This document shows positions 34,501 to 41,337 of a stretch of 64,000 bases of DNA, in pieces (the first letter of the stretch is position 1; each line of letters starts with the position of its first letter). This stretch comes from Bacteroidota bacterium (GTDB lineage: Bacteria > Bacteroidota > Bacteroidia > 2-12-FULL-35-15), in assembly GCA_029237775.1 (NCBI GenBank), contig JAQZBR010000004.1:434001-498000 (forward strand), given 5' to 3'. The position numbers and the translations under genes are program-made. The notes under the pieces were generated by a model, which saw only the letters and a list, made by a program, of their open reading frames with translations, ran no database searches and was not told the DNA's origin.

Positions 34501-34585
34501 TGGCGGCCCAACACAAAAACCGGTGATGAAGAAGCAGCAGTTGTTTGATTGCGATAGTATGCAGGAGGATTATTTAAGCGAGTAG
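31541..34585 (+). CDS. Double-domain secreted amidohydrolase, N-terminal half degenerate
   Basis: A 1014-residue exported protein (signal peptide LYLFSLIISSCLNAQ) made of two amidohydrolase modules in tandem. In the N-terminal half (about 25-430) the metal-binding HxH after the first strand is replaced (PGLIDAYTNYG), although the fold signatures and a KVGSLKAGMLANFIIT composite-domain strand remain. The C-terminal half (about 570-985) keeps metal-binding candidates: DEHSH, CHSY, THILEGYK and NSDDA. It resembles imidazolonepropionase-like amidohydrolases. Substrate unknown. The single-domain relative at 35130 follows, with a broken GxxExxY element in the gap. Confidence 0.85.
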   Translation: MKKLCIYLFSLIISSCLNAQETFPVNGTANKNHTVYAFSNARIIVDPETTIENGTLIIKDGLITAVGSKIMIPKGAVMIDLKGKSIYPGLIDAYTNYGMPELKKATAWGPQMESNIKGAYGWNAAIKTETDAFRIFNDDSKAAEELRKMGFGTVLSFQKDGIARGTAAVVSLSNGRENQLVLKDKAAAMYSFDKGTSVQDYPSSLMGAIALLRQTYLDADWYKKDKSKKEYNISLEAFNNLQSLPQIFETTDKLNIMRADKIGDEFKVNYIIKGSGNEYQRLDEIKATGCKLIIPLNFPIPYDVEDAYDAYNISLTELKHWEMAPANALALEKNQIPFAITTADLKDKKDFWKNLRKAIGFGLSEKQALKALTTIPAELLNISDKVGSLKAGMLANFIITSGNLFDEKNIIYENWIQGTAYKITDFNAIDVRGSYDFSYGPDRKLLQLKIEGEPEKLKSTLFVDTAKIPVNTVVSGNSITLTFNPKEVQGTVRLSGNIDKDPLVMKGKGQLPDGTWITWSAHYISPFTENAKKDTAKKQSFTYGEVFYPFCAYGQKADDRSGFDKVVNDFKNRYNALLIKHVTVWTNEKEGILKNQDVYITDGKIVRIADDINASTLAFAKVIDGTGKHLTAGIIDEHSHIALISVNEGTQASSAEVRMGDVINSDDISIYRSLAGGVTSAQLLHGSANPIGGQSAMIKLRWGKSPEQMKFEGADGFIKFALGENVKQSNWGDINTVRFPQSRMGVEQVYYDYFTRAKEYDAKQKSIAGSKSASVFRRDLELEAIAEILNKKRFITCHSYVQSEVNMLMHVSDSMNFPVNTFTHILEGYKVADKMRAHNIGASTFSDWWAYKVEVKDAIPYNAALLTNMGVLTAINSDDAEMQRRLNQEAAKTIKYGGLSEEEALKTVTLNPAKLLHIDNKVGSIKVGKEADVVLWSDNPLSVYAKAEKTIIDGQIYYDIEQDLKLRQEIQTERARIIQKMLEEKKNGGPTQKPVMKKQQLFDCDSMQEDYLSE

Positions 34586-34594
34586 TTAACTTTT

Positions 34595-34635
34595 TTGTAC
34601 GCGGATCTAATTAGTTTAATTATGATAAAAAATGA
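34595..34635 (+). repeat. Left inverted repeat of GxxExxY element A
   Basis: Begins TTGTACGCGGAT and ends near TATGATAAAAAATGA. It pairs as an imperfect inverted repeat with 35081-35121, about 30 of 40 positions matching with one gap. It begins 9 bases after the upstream amidohydrolase stop. Confidence 0.7.
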
Positions 34636-34658
34636 AAGTTGATTGATATTATGATCTT

Positions 34659-35075
34659 ATGAGAGATAACTTTAAACACACCGAAATTAACGGCAACATT
34701 TTAAAAGCTTTTTTCAATGTTTATAATGGTATCGGTTTTGGATTTCCAGAAAAGGTTTATGAAAATGCTTTAATTATCGAGCTTAATAAATTAGGATTGA
34801 GATGCGAAAAACAAAAGTCAATTAATGTCTACTACGAAAAACAGGTTGTAGGCTCATATTTTGCTGACTGAGTGGTTGAGCAGTGTGTGATTGTGGAATT
34901 AAAAGCAGTAGATTTATTAATTCCACAACATGAAGTTCAATTAGTAAACAATTTGAGAGCCACTGACATAGAAGTTGGGTTGCTATTAAATTTCGGGATG
35001 GACCCGCAATACAAACGAAGAGTATTATCTAATGAAAATAAAAAACACGCACAGCAAATCATAAAAACATCATAA
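34659..35075 (+). pseudogene. GxxExxY protein gene interrupted by one in-frame TGA
   Basis: The frame encodes a complete GxxExxY protein except for a TGA at 34869-34871. Upstream of it are GIGFGFPEKVYENALIIEL and YYEKQVVGSYFAD. Downstream, in the same frame, are VIVELKAVDLLIPQHE, RATDIEVGLLLNFG and the usual C-terminus. Aligned with the intact copy at 40873-41286 (YFADLIVNDLVIIELKA), the stop replaces a single leucine codon, with no insertion or deletion. The PD-(D/E)XK-like residues (aspartate in FAD, then ELK) fall on either side of the stop, so neither fragment would be a complete nuclease-like core. A GTG directly after the stop could restart translation, but a working product seems unlikely. 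Confidence 0.85.
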
Positions 35076-35080
35076 TACAG

Positions 35081-35121
35081 ATCTTTTTTTATCATCATTG
35101 AATCAAAAAATCAGCGTACAA
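35081..35121 (-). repeat. Right inverted repeat of GxxExxY element A
   Basis: Reads inward on the minus strand as TTGTACGCTGAT and onward to ATGATAAAAAAAGA, the partner of 34595-34635. It ends 8 bases before the start codon of the next amidohydrolase-like gene. Confidence 0.7.
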
Positions 35122-35129
35122 CTTTTTAC

Positions 35130-36416
35130 ATGAAAAAACTAACATACCTCCTCCTCTTACTTTCCAGCATCATCCATGCTCAATCCAAAGGCATCCTCAT
35201 CACCAACGCAACTGCCCACATAGGTAACGGACAAGTGATAGAAAATTCACTCATCGGAATAAAAGATGGTAAGATCACACTCGTTGCAGATGCTACAACA
35301 GCTAAGCTTGATAAATCCGCTTACGAAGAGATAATTGACGCGAGTGGTAAACATGTGTATCCGGGAATGATCGCTCCGAACTCAACTTTAGGTTTAACTG
35401 AAATTGATGCTGTCCGCGCAACAAATGATTTCCGGGAAGTTGGGGCCACACTCCCCAACATTCGATCGCTGATTGCTTTCAATACAGATTCGAAGATAAT
35501 TCCGACAGTCAGGACGAATGGAGTTCTCCTTGCCCAGGTTACACCTCGTGGCGGATTGGTATCAGGAACTTCCAGCATCATGATGCTTGATGGCTGGAAT
35601 TGGGAAGACGCAGCATATAAAATTGATGATGGAATTCACATCAACTGGCCAAGAATTCAAAGTCGCAAGTATCTTGATGACGACAACATCTATCCCGGAC
35701 CATATGAAAAGAATAAGAACTATAACAACCAGGCAAATGAATTGAAAAAATTATTTAGTGATGCAAAAGCCTATAATGAAACGGAAAGTAAAGAGGAAAA
35801 AAATCTGAGATTTGAGGCCATGAAAGGACTTTTCAATGGCTCGCAAACACTGTTTATTCATGTAAATAACGTAAAGGAAATCATTGAAGCTGTCAACTTC
35901 GCAAAAACAAATTCGATCAGCAAAATATCTCTTGTAGGCGGAAAAGACAGCTGGATGGTAACTGATCTTCTTAAGGCCAATAACGTTTCTGTTGTTGTCT
36001 CACGGGTTCATGATTTACCTGATCGCCCGGAAGATGATGTAGATATGCCTTTTAAACTGCCTTCTCTGCTACAAAAAGAAGGAATTCTATTTTGTCTGAA
36101 CAATGAGGGAGACATGGAAGCTATGGGCACACGGAATTTACCCTTCATGGCAGGAACCGCTGCGGCTTACGGATTATCAAAAGAAGAAGCCCTAACGGCA
36201 GTTACCTTAAATGCTGCCAAGATCCTTGGCATTGATAAAATCACCGGCAGCATTGAAACAGGGAAAGATGCTAACCTTTTCATTTCAACAGGTGATGCTT
36301 TGGATATGAGAGGAAATAATATCGAGAAAGCATTTTTAAAAGGTTCTTCGATTGATCTGAATAATGATCAAAAAGTACTATATGAGAAGTACAAGAAGAA
36401 GTATGGAATGAAGTAA
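35130..36416 (+). CDS. Secreted amidohydrolase-like protein lacking the metal-binding HxH
   Basis: A 428-residue exported protein (signal peptide LTYLLLLLSSIIHAQ) with an amidohydrolase composite fold. It has an N-terminal strand pair ILITNATAHIGNGQVIENSLIGIKDGKI and a C-terminal ALTAVTLNAAKILGIDKITGSIETGKDANLFI. The canonical HxH position reads PGMIAPNSTLGL, so the first metal ligands are absent, and no later histidine cluster replaces them. It is more like the degenerate N-terminal half of the preceding 1014-residue protein than its intact half. It may be a non-catalytic partner of that enzyme; this is inference. Confidence 0.8.
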   Translation: MKKLTYLLLLLSSIIHAQSKGILITNATAHIGNGQVIENSLIGIKDGKITLVADATTAKLDKSAYEEIIDASGKHVYPGMIAPNSTLGLTEIDAVRATNDFREVGATLPNIRSLIAFNTDSKIIPTVRTNGVLLAQVTPRGGLVSGTSSIMMLDGWNWEDAAYKIDDGIHINWPRIQSRKYLDDDNIYPGPYEKNKNYNNQANELKKLFSDAKAYNETESKEEKNLRFEAMKGLFNGSQTLFIHVNNVKEIIEAVNFAKTNSISKISLVGGKDSWMVTDLLKANNVSVVVSRVHDLPDRPEDDVDMPFKLPSLLQKEGILFCLNNEGDMEAMGTRNLPFMAGTAAAYGLSKEEALTAVTLNAAKILGIDKITGSIETGKDANLFISTGDALDMRGNNIEKAFLKGSSIDLNNDQKVLYEKYKKKYGMK

Positions 36417-36417
36417 G

Positions 36418-36455
36418 GTAACAAAAGTTAAAGGTTAAAAGTTAAAAGGCTGTAC
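36418..36455. repeat. AAAGTTAAAGGTTAAAAG-type repeat
   Basis: Short tandem of AAAGTTAAAGGTTAAAAGTTAAAAGG-like units between the amidohydrolase and lipoprotein genes. A related AAATTTAAAGGTTAAAAG run follows the trpS start at 37816-37840. Confidence 0.4.
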
Positions 36456-36471
36456 TTAATAAACAATTTTC

Positions 36472-36834
36472 ATGATGAAAAAAATTATTTACTTATTCGC
36501 CACTCTGTTATTTTTCTGTGTTTCCTGCAAAAAGGAAGAAAAAAAACATACAGTAGTTTATAAGATTTCTGTACTTAGCGGGAACCCATCCTACTCAGTA
36601 CAATACTCAGGTTCCAACAACACTACAAGATCGGAAGGCCCAATGAATTCCAAGAGCTGGACATCTTCAACCGTAGAGGGCCGCAAAGCCGGAACATCCG
36701 TTGCTTTAACATTACAAGGAGGCAGTGGCGGTTCTTATCAGATGTATATCATCATTGATGGCTCTGTCCAAAAAGAAGACCGTATGGATGATCCATACGG
36801 CCCTAAAACTATTACAGCTAATATTCCTAATTAG
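36472..36834 (+). CDS. Small lipoprotein of unknown function
   Basis: A 120-residue exported lipoprotein. The signal IIYLFATLLFFCVSC ends in a cysteine lipidation site. The cysteine is followed by KKEEKK, a charged run like the surface-export signal described in some Bacteroidota lipoproteins, so exposure at the cell surface is possible. The rest is a short beta-rich, serine/glycine-rich domain with no recognised family. The start is the first or second of two adjacent ATGs. Its stop codon overlaps the stop of convergent trpS by two bases. Confidence 0.7.
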   Translation: MMKKIIYLFATLLFFCVSCKKEEKKHTVVYKISVLSGNPSYSVQYSGSNNTTRSEGPMNSKSWTSSTVEGRKAGTSVALTLQGGSGGSYQMYIIIDGSVQKEDRMDDPYGPKTITANIPN

Positions 36835-37805
36835 ATTTTAAATCCTAATTTCTCACGAACACGCTTCAATGTTGTTCTCGCGATCGTACGTGCCTTATCT
36901 GCACCGATCATTAAGCGCGCGTCCAGTTCATTCCGGTTATTCATGTAGTAATTATACGTTTCCCGTGGACCCTTGAAATTCTCAAGCATTAATTCATACA
37001 AGGCAGTTTTAGCGTGACCGTAACCATAATTTCCATTCACATAATTAGCATGCATTTGAGTTGTCTGTTCAGCTGATGCGATAAGTTTGTACAGTGCAAA
37101 AACATTACATGTGTCCGGATTCTTGGGAGCCTCCAAAGGAGTTGCATCAGTTACAATTCCCATGATCACTTTCTTGAGTTCCTTTTCCGGAAGAAAAATA
37201 TTAATGAAGTTATTGTACGACTTACTCATTTTTTGCCCGTCAGTCCCCGGAACGATCATCACCGTTTCATCGACCTTTACATCGGGGACGACAAACGTTT
37301 CGCCATAGCGGTTGTTAAATTTTTCTGCTATGTCGCGTGTCATCTCCAGATGCTGAACCTGGTCTTTCCCAACAGGAACAAAATTCGCATCGTATAAAAT
37401 AATGTCGGCAGCCATTAAAACAGGATATGTAAATAAGCCAGCGTTAACATCTGCAAGGCGTTCAGATTTATCCTTAAAAGAATGCGCATTTGCAAGCATT
37501 GGATATGGTGTGAAACAATTCAGGTACCATGCGAGCTCACACACTTCCGTGACATCACTTTGGCGGTAAAAAATATTCTTATCTGTATCGAAACCAAATG
37601 CCAGCCACGTTGCAGCCACCGCATCAGTACTGTTCTTGATGAAATCAGCGTCCTTAATGGATGTTAGAGAGTGTAAATCTGCAATAAAAAAAAGTGAATC
37701 ATTCCCCGGCTGTTTTGATAATTCAATTGCCGGCATTATGGCACCAAGTATATTTCCAAGGTGGGGAATGTTTGTGCTTTGTATTCCTGTAAGTATTCGT
37801 GACAT
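36831..37805 (-). CDS. trpS: Tryptophanyl-tRNA synthetase
   Basis: A 324-residue class Ic synthetase charging tRNA-Trp. ILTGIQSTNIPHLGNILGAI carries the HIGH-equivalent PHLGN, and GTDGQKMSKSYNN carries the KMSKS loop. FIADLHSLTSI and PVGKDQVQHLEMTRDIA are the typical tryptophan- and ATP-site segments. Full length. It is transcribed convergently with the lipoprotein gene; the two overlap by four bases at their ends. Confidence 0.96.
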   Translation of the reverse strand: MSRILTGIQSTNIPHLGNILGAIMPAIELSKQPGNDSLFFIADLHSLTSIKDADFIKNSTDAVAATWLAFGFDTDKNIFYRQSDVTEVCELAWYLNCFTPYPMLANAHSFKDKSERLADVNAGLFTYPVLMAADIILYDANFVPVGKDQVQHLEMTRDIAEKFNNRYGETFVVPDVKVDETVMIVPGTDGQKMSKSYNNFINIFLPEKELKKVIMGIVTDATPLEAPKNPDTCNVFALYKLIASAEQTTQMHANYVNGNYGYGHAKTALYELMLENFKGPRETYNYYMNNRNELDARLMIGADKARTIARTTLKRVREKLGFKI

Positions 37806-37917
37806 TGAAGGAGGTTAAAATTTAAAGGTTAAAAGTACAGCTAAAACTTGAAATCTGAAACTCTTCTCAGCCAGCGTTCAGCATAATTTATATATCCCTA
37901 TGCATCATGCTTTTTGC

Positions 37918-37925
37918 TATTTTTG
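37918..37925 (+). promoter_or_regulatory. -7 promoter element next to the plsC start codon
   Basis: TATTTTTG fits TAnnTTTG and ends 6 bases before the plsC ATG, so transcription would begin at or very near the start codon (leaderless or nearly so). No good TTG lies at the usual -33 distance. Confidence 0.45.
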
Positions 37926-37931
37926 TAACCC

Positions 37932-38678
37932 ATGAACTATTTGCTTATCATACCACGTACACTTTGGAAAGTATTGTTCTTACTTAATTTTGTACTTGGA
38001 CTAATAGTTCTTTTCCCTTTTTTCTATATACTTCTATCACGAAGGAAATGGTTTCCGTTAGCATTTAAATTGAAAAAATTCTGGGCCGCCTGGATCATGA
38101 TCATACCCGGACTATTTTATAGAGTCACACGGAAAGTTCCAAACGATAAATTACCACAACCGGCCATCTATTGCGGTAATCATGTATCTTATCTCGATAT
38201 TATTGCGAGCTACCTTGTGGTTCCTAATTACTTTGTTTTTATGGGTAAGCAGGAGCTTGATAAAGCACCATTATTCAGGATCTTCTTTAAAGAAATGAAT
38301 ATACTTGTCGACCGTAGCAGCAACATTGGCTCACACCGGGCATTCATGCGAGCAGGTTCTGACATCGACAAAGGCGACAGCGTATTTCTTTTTCCTGAAG
38401 GAACCATTTCAAGCTTTGGGAAATTACGAGGATTTAAGAACGGAGCATTCAAGCTCGCGATTGAAAAACAAGTGCCGATAGTGCCGGTAACTTTTTTAAA
38501 TAACTGGAAACTACTTCAGAATGGTGGATTTTTCAAAGCGCATGGAAGACCGGGCATAAGCCGTATTGTGGTTCATGAGCCGATTTCTACTATTGGCATG
38601 ACTGAGAAGGATTTAGTATCTTTGCGCACGAAAGTTTATGATGTGATCCAGGCTGAATTGGAAAAATATAATTCTTAA
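37932..38678 (+). CDS. plsC: 1-acyl-sn-glycerol-3-phosphate acyltransferase
   Basis: A 248-residue membrane acyltransferase making phosphatidic acid from lysophosphatidic acid. One or two N-terminal hydrophobic segments are present (VLFLLNFVLGLIVLFPFFYILL). The catalytic HX4D motif lies in NHVSYLDI, the FPEGTIS motif binds the glycerol phosphate, and VPIVPVTF is the later conserved segment. The length is normal. The promoter element lies almost at the start codon. It could act on related glycerol or ornithine lipid acceptors, but phospholipid synthesis is the usual role. Confidence 0.9.
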   Translation: MNYLLIIPRTLWKVLFLLNFVLGLIVLFPFFYILLSRRKWFPLAFKLKKFWAAWIMIIPGLFYRVTRKVPNDKLPQPAIYCGNHVSYLDIIASYLVVPNYFVFMGKQELDKAPLFRIFFKEMNILVDRSSNIGSHRAFMRAGSDIDKGDSVFLFPEGTISSFGKLRGFKNGAFKLAIEKQVPIVPVTFLNNWKLLQNGGFFKAHGRPGISRIVVHEPISTIGMTEKDLVSLRTKVYDVIQAELEKYNS

Positions 38679-38682
38679 ATTT

Positions 38683-38760
38683 TTACCACTAAGGCACTAA
38701 GGGCACTAAGGTTTTATTAACAGATTCGTTAATTCGTTTTTTTATTCGTTATCTGAACAA
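38683..38760. repeat. AAGGCACTAAGG and ATTCGTTA-type repeats
   Basis: ACCACTAAGGCACTAAGGG and a further CACTAAGG unit (38684-38711) form a tandem, in the opposite sense to the copy at 2953-2972. It is followed by AGATTCGTTAATTCGTTTT (38722-38740), a diverged ATTCGTA-type unit. It fills the plsC to gatC gap. Confidence 0.6.
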
Positions 38761-38793
38761 TAAGCGTGTTGCTTAAAAAAATAAAATGTATTA

Positions 38794-39090
38794 ATGAAAA
38801 TTGACAAAGATACAGTTGACAAAATAGCTCATCTCGCAAGACTTGAATTCGCAAACGATGCAGCGAAAGATTCAATGATCAAAGACATGAATAACATGCT
38901 TGGATTCATTGATAAACTTAATGAGCTCGACACATCTAATGTTGAGCCTTTGATCTACATGAGTGAAGAAGTGAATGTACTTCGTGAAGATGATGTGAAG
39001 CATGAGATCACGCAGCAGGAAGCATTAAAGAATGCACCGAAGCATGATTCTGATTATTTCAAAGTTCCGAAAGTAATAGGAAAAGTTTAA
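38794..39090 (+). CDS. gatC: Asp-tRNA(Asn)/Glu-tRNA(Gln) amidotransferase subunit C
   Basis: A 98-residue subunit stabilising the GatCAB complex that makes Gln-tRNA(Gln) or Asn-tRNA(Asn) by transamidation. The signature IDKDTVDKIAHLARLEF lies at the N-terminus, and NVEPLIYMSEEVNVLREDDV and APKHDSDYFKVPKVIGK follow. gatA and gatB are not in the window, which is common in this phylum. The next gene starts two bases after the stop. Confidence 0.93.
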   Translation: MKIDKDTVDKIAHLARLEFANDAAKDSMIKDMNNMLGFIDKLNELDTSNVEPLIYMSEEVNVLREDDVKHEITQQEALKNAPKHDSDYFKVPKVIGKV

Positions 39091-39092
39091 GT

Positions 39093-39461
39093 ATGTCGCA
39101 ACTGTCTATAGGCTTAAGCTATAAAGCTGTTTTCACTTATCTGAATTATATTCTTTTAAGAAATGATTCAGATGAACTCCGCGGCCTTGTGACCGCAATG
39201 GATCCGCATACGTGGCAAAACCCGACAGCAGAACAAACTGTAGTAACAGATTACATTAATGTTGTTAAAGGGATCGATATTTCAAAAGACCACCTGTCAG
39301 CAATCGAAGGTTTCCAGGTAATGCTTGCCTATCTGCGCAAACAACAGGGATGGTATCAATTGCATGATACGATCGCACATCTTGAAGAAGTTTTTCGTGT
39401 TAAAGACTCACCCGACTGGATGGTGTGGAATGATAACTGGAAAACTACGAAAGTGGACTAG
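39093..39461 (+). CDS. Small protein of unknown function, probably co-transcribed with gatC
   Basis: A 122-residue soluble protein I do not recognise. It is predicted mostly helical, with aromatic-rich segments (SYKAVFTYLNYILL, QQGWYQLHDTIAHLEEVF). It has no signal peptide or metal-site motif. Its ATG lies two bases after the gatC stop, strongly implying translational coupling. Confidence 0.65.
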   Translation: MSQLSIGLSYKAVFTYLNYILLRNDSDELRGLVTAMDPHTWQNPTAEQTVVTDYINVVKGIDISKDHLSAIEGFQVMLAYLRKQQGWYQLHDTIAHLEEVFRVKDSPDWMVWNDNWKTTKVD

Positions 39462-39485
39462 TATTAATCGATGCGGATTCCGAAT

Positions 39486-39839
39486 TTACTGGACTTCCTT
39501 AGAAATATTTACAGGTTCAGTTATTCTTAATCTGTATTTTACCAAGGTGGAAGCTTTAATCGAATCTCGAGTAAAAAACTCCTCCTTTTGGCCAGGTACT
39601 ATCATAGAAACATTTTGCTTAAATGTACTATTTACAAGCCATTCCCCATTGTTAAAAAACTCAAGCTGATATTGAAGGTTTCTGGATGTATAATAAATCT
39701 CCCATGAGATTTTGCCATCTGTATTCCTTGTAAGATCTTTAATTTCAGCAATACCCTTTTGTGATTGCGCTTGAATATTGCAAACTGTCACTGCGAGAAA
39801 AAACAGCGACACTACCACTTTTGTAATTTTACTTTTCAT
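39486..39839 (-). CDS. Small secreted protein of unknown function
   Basis: A 117-residue exported protein (signal peptide VVVSLFFLAVTVCNIQAQS) with a predicted beta-rich body (ISWEIYYTSRNLQYQLEFFNNGEWLV, LVKYRLRI). No family recognised. It lies 16 bases downstream of hemB on the same strand, so it could be at the end of the haem transcript. It is convergent with the gatC-linked gene. Confidence 0.6.
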   Translation of the reverse strand: MKSKITKVVVSLFFLAVTVCNIQAQSQKGIAEIKDLTRNTDGKISWEIYYTSRNLQYQLEFFNNGEWLVNSTFKQNVSMIVPGQKEEFFTRDSIKASTLVKYRLRITEPVNISKEVQ

Positions 39840-39855
39840 TTTTACGCGTTTTATA

Positions 39856-40824
39856 TCAAATCCAACCCTTTTCCAAAATATCTTTCGTATGATATGTAAT
39901 GATTAGATTCGCGCCTGCCCTTGCAAATGCATACATATTCTCCATTACAATTTTCTGCTCATCGATCCAACCTTTTGCTGCAGCAGCTTTCACCATTGAA
40001 TATTCTCCGGAAACATTATAGCAAGCGATTGGCAGTAAAGTATTCTGACGAAGATTAAAGATCACATCCATATATGCAAGTGCAGGTTTTACCATCAGCA
40101 CATCTGCTCCTTCCACCTCATCCAATAATCCTTCTGTCATTGATTCATTTCCATTTCTGAAATCCATCTGATAGGACTTCCGATCCCCCTTCTGAGGCGC
40201 AGAATCAGCAGCTTCACGGAACGGGCCATAATATGCTGATGCATATTTAATGGAATATGACATGATCGCTGTATTTTCATATCCGTTCTTATCCATTAGA
40301 TTACGCATTGCAGAGATACGCCCGTCCATCATATCACTCGGTGCAACCATATCAGCACCGGCCTGCGCATGTGCAAGCGCCATTTTTGCAAGTACCTCAA
40401 CAGATTCATCATTGTGAACATAATCATCGTGCAGGATACCGCAATGTCCATGCGTTGTGTAAGCGCACACGCAAACATCAGTGATCACGTACAATGAATC
40501 ACCAAACTTATCTTTAAGGGCTTTTACAGCCTTTACAACTACGGAATTATTGCTAAATGATGAACTTGCATCCTGAGTCTTCTCTTCACCTACACCAAAC
40601 AATAAAACCTTATTTATACCATGTTTCAAACCCTTTTCAATATCCTTTATCAATTGATCCACCGAAAAATGGTTGATACCCGGCATGGCATCTATTGGGT
40701 GAACAACGCCTGTTCCCTCCACCACAAAATATGGATAGATAAACATGTCTTTTGCTAAACGGGTTTCCGCAACCATCTCACGGATGATGGGGTTTTTTCT
40801 GAGTCTGCGAGGTCGTTGGGTCAT
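39856..40824 (-). CDS. hemB: Delta-aminolevulinic acid dehydratase (porphobilinogen synthase)
   Basis: A 322-residue enzyme condensing two 5-aminolevulinate molecules to porphobilinogen. The N-terminus RPRRLRKNPIIREMVAET is typical. DVCVCAYTTHGHCG holds the cysteine-type zinc site. SYSIKYASAYYGPFREA and VMVKPALAYMD carry the two active-site lysines. Full length. Third enzyme gene of the haem cluster; a GxxExxY element separates it from hemCD. Confidence 0.96.
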   Translation of the reverse strand: MTQRPRRLRKNPIIREMVAETRLAKDMFIYPYFVVEGTGVVHPIDAMPGINHFSVDQLIKDIEKGLKHGINKVLLFGVGEEKTQDASSSFSNNSVVVKAVKALKDKFGDSLYVITDVCVCAYTTHGHCGILHDDYVHNDESVEVLAKMALAHAQAGADMVAPSDMMDGRISAMRNLMDKNGYENTAIMSYSIKYASAYYGPFREAADSAPQKGDRKSYQMDFRNGNESMTEGLLDEVEGADVLMVKPALAYMDVIFNLRQNTLLPIACYNVSGEYSMVKAAAAKGWIDEQKIVMENMYAFARAGANLIITYHTKDILEKGWI

Positions 40825-40836
40825 ATTTTTAAATGG

Positions 40837-40854
40837 AACGCTGATCTTTATGAT
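40837..40854 (-). repeat. Inverted repeat of GxxExxY element B, hemB side
   Basis: AACGCTGATCTTTATGAT (18 bases) is the exact reverse complement of 41317-41334. A further AAACGCTGATT unit lies at 40864-40874, reaching into the GxxExxY stop codon. The arm begins 13 bases before the hemB start codon. Confidence 0.85.
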
Positions 40855-40872
40855 TTTTAAGATAAACGCTGA

Positions 40873-41286
40873 TTAATTCTTTGCGAGGTTATGATTCTTA
40901 AACTTATTGCTAAACGCTTTGCGCTTAAATTGAGCCACTCTTCCAAAATTCAGTAATAAACCTATTTCAATATCTGTTGCCCTAAGATAATTTACTAATT
41001 GAGCTTCATGCTCCTCCGCTAAGCTATCAGCAGCTTTTAATTCAATTATAACCAAATCATTAACAATTAAATCAGCGAAATATTCTCCTACATTAACTTC
41101 ATCATAATAAACCTTGATAGCTTTTTGCTTTTCGCACTTTAAGTTAAGTTTTTCTAACTCAATTATAAGAGCATTTTCATAAACCTTTTCAAGAAAACCG
41201 TAGTCAAGCTTATTATAAACATTATAATATGCTTTGATAATAATACCTGTGAGATCCGAATAAAGATAATTCTCAATTGTATTCAT
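40873..41286 (-). CDS. GxxExxY protein, intact copy
   Basis: A 137-residue protein of the GxxExxY family, whose function is not established. The naming motif lies in YGFLEKVYENALIIEL (about residues 28-43). The family has a PD-(D/E)XK nuclease-like core, visible as the aspartate in YFADLIVND followed by VIIELKA. RATDIEIGLLLNFG is the conserved C-terminal segment. It lies between hemCD and hemB on their strand and is enclosed by an 18-base perfect inverted repeat. The gene and repeats together fill the gap. The paralogue at 34659 carries a nonsense codon. Nuclease activity is inference from the motif. Confidence 0.9.
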   Translation of the reverse strand: MNTIENYLYSDLTGIIIKAYYNVYNKLDYGFLEKVYENALIIELEKLNLKCEKQKAIKVYYDEVNVGEYFADLIVNDLVIIELKAADSLAEEHEAQLVNYLRATDIEIGLLLNFGRVAQFKRKAFSNKFKNHNLAKN

Positions 41287-41316
41287 AAAAAATTTAAATC
41301 CTTTTAAACCATAAAG

Positions 41317-41334
41317 ATCATAAAGATCAGCGTT
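41317..41334 (+). repeat. Inverted repeat of GxxExxY element B, hemCD side
   Basis: ATCATAAAGATCAGCGTT, the exact partner of 40837-40854, preceded by a second ATAAAGATC unit. It ends three bases from the hemCD stop codon. Confidence 0.85.
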
Positions 41335-41337
41335 AAA

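Noticed and set aside
34869-34871. UGA recoding (selenocysteine or readthrough) in the broken GxxExxY gene
   Set aside because: The intact copy has leucine at this position, no SECIS-like hairpin was evident directly downstream, and TGA serves as a normal stop elsewhere in the window (for example polA and dusB). A nonsense mutation or sequencing error is simpler.
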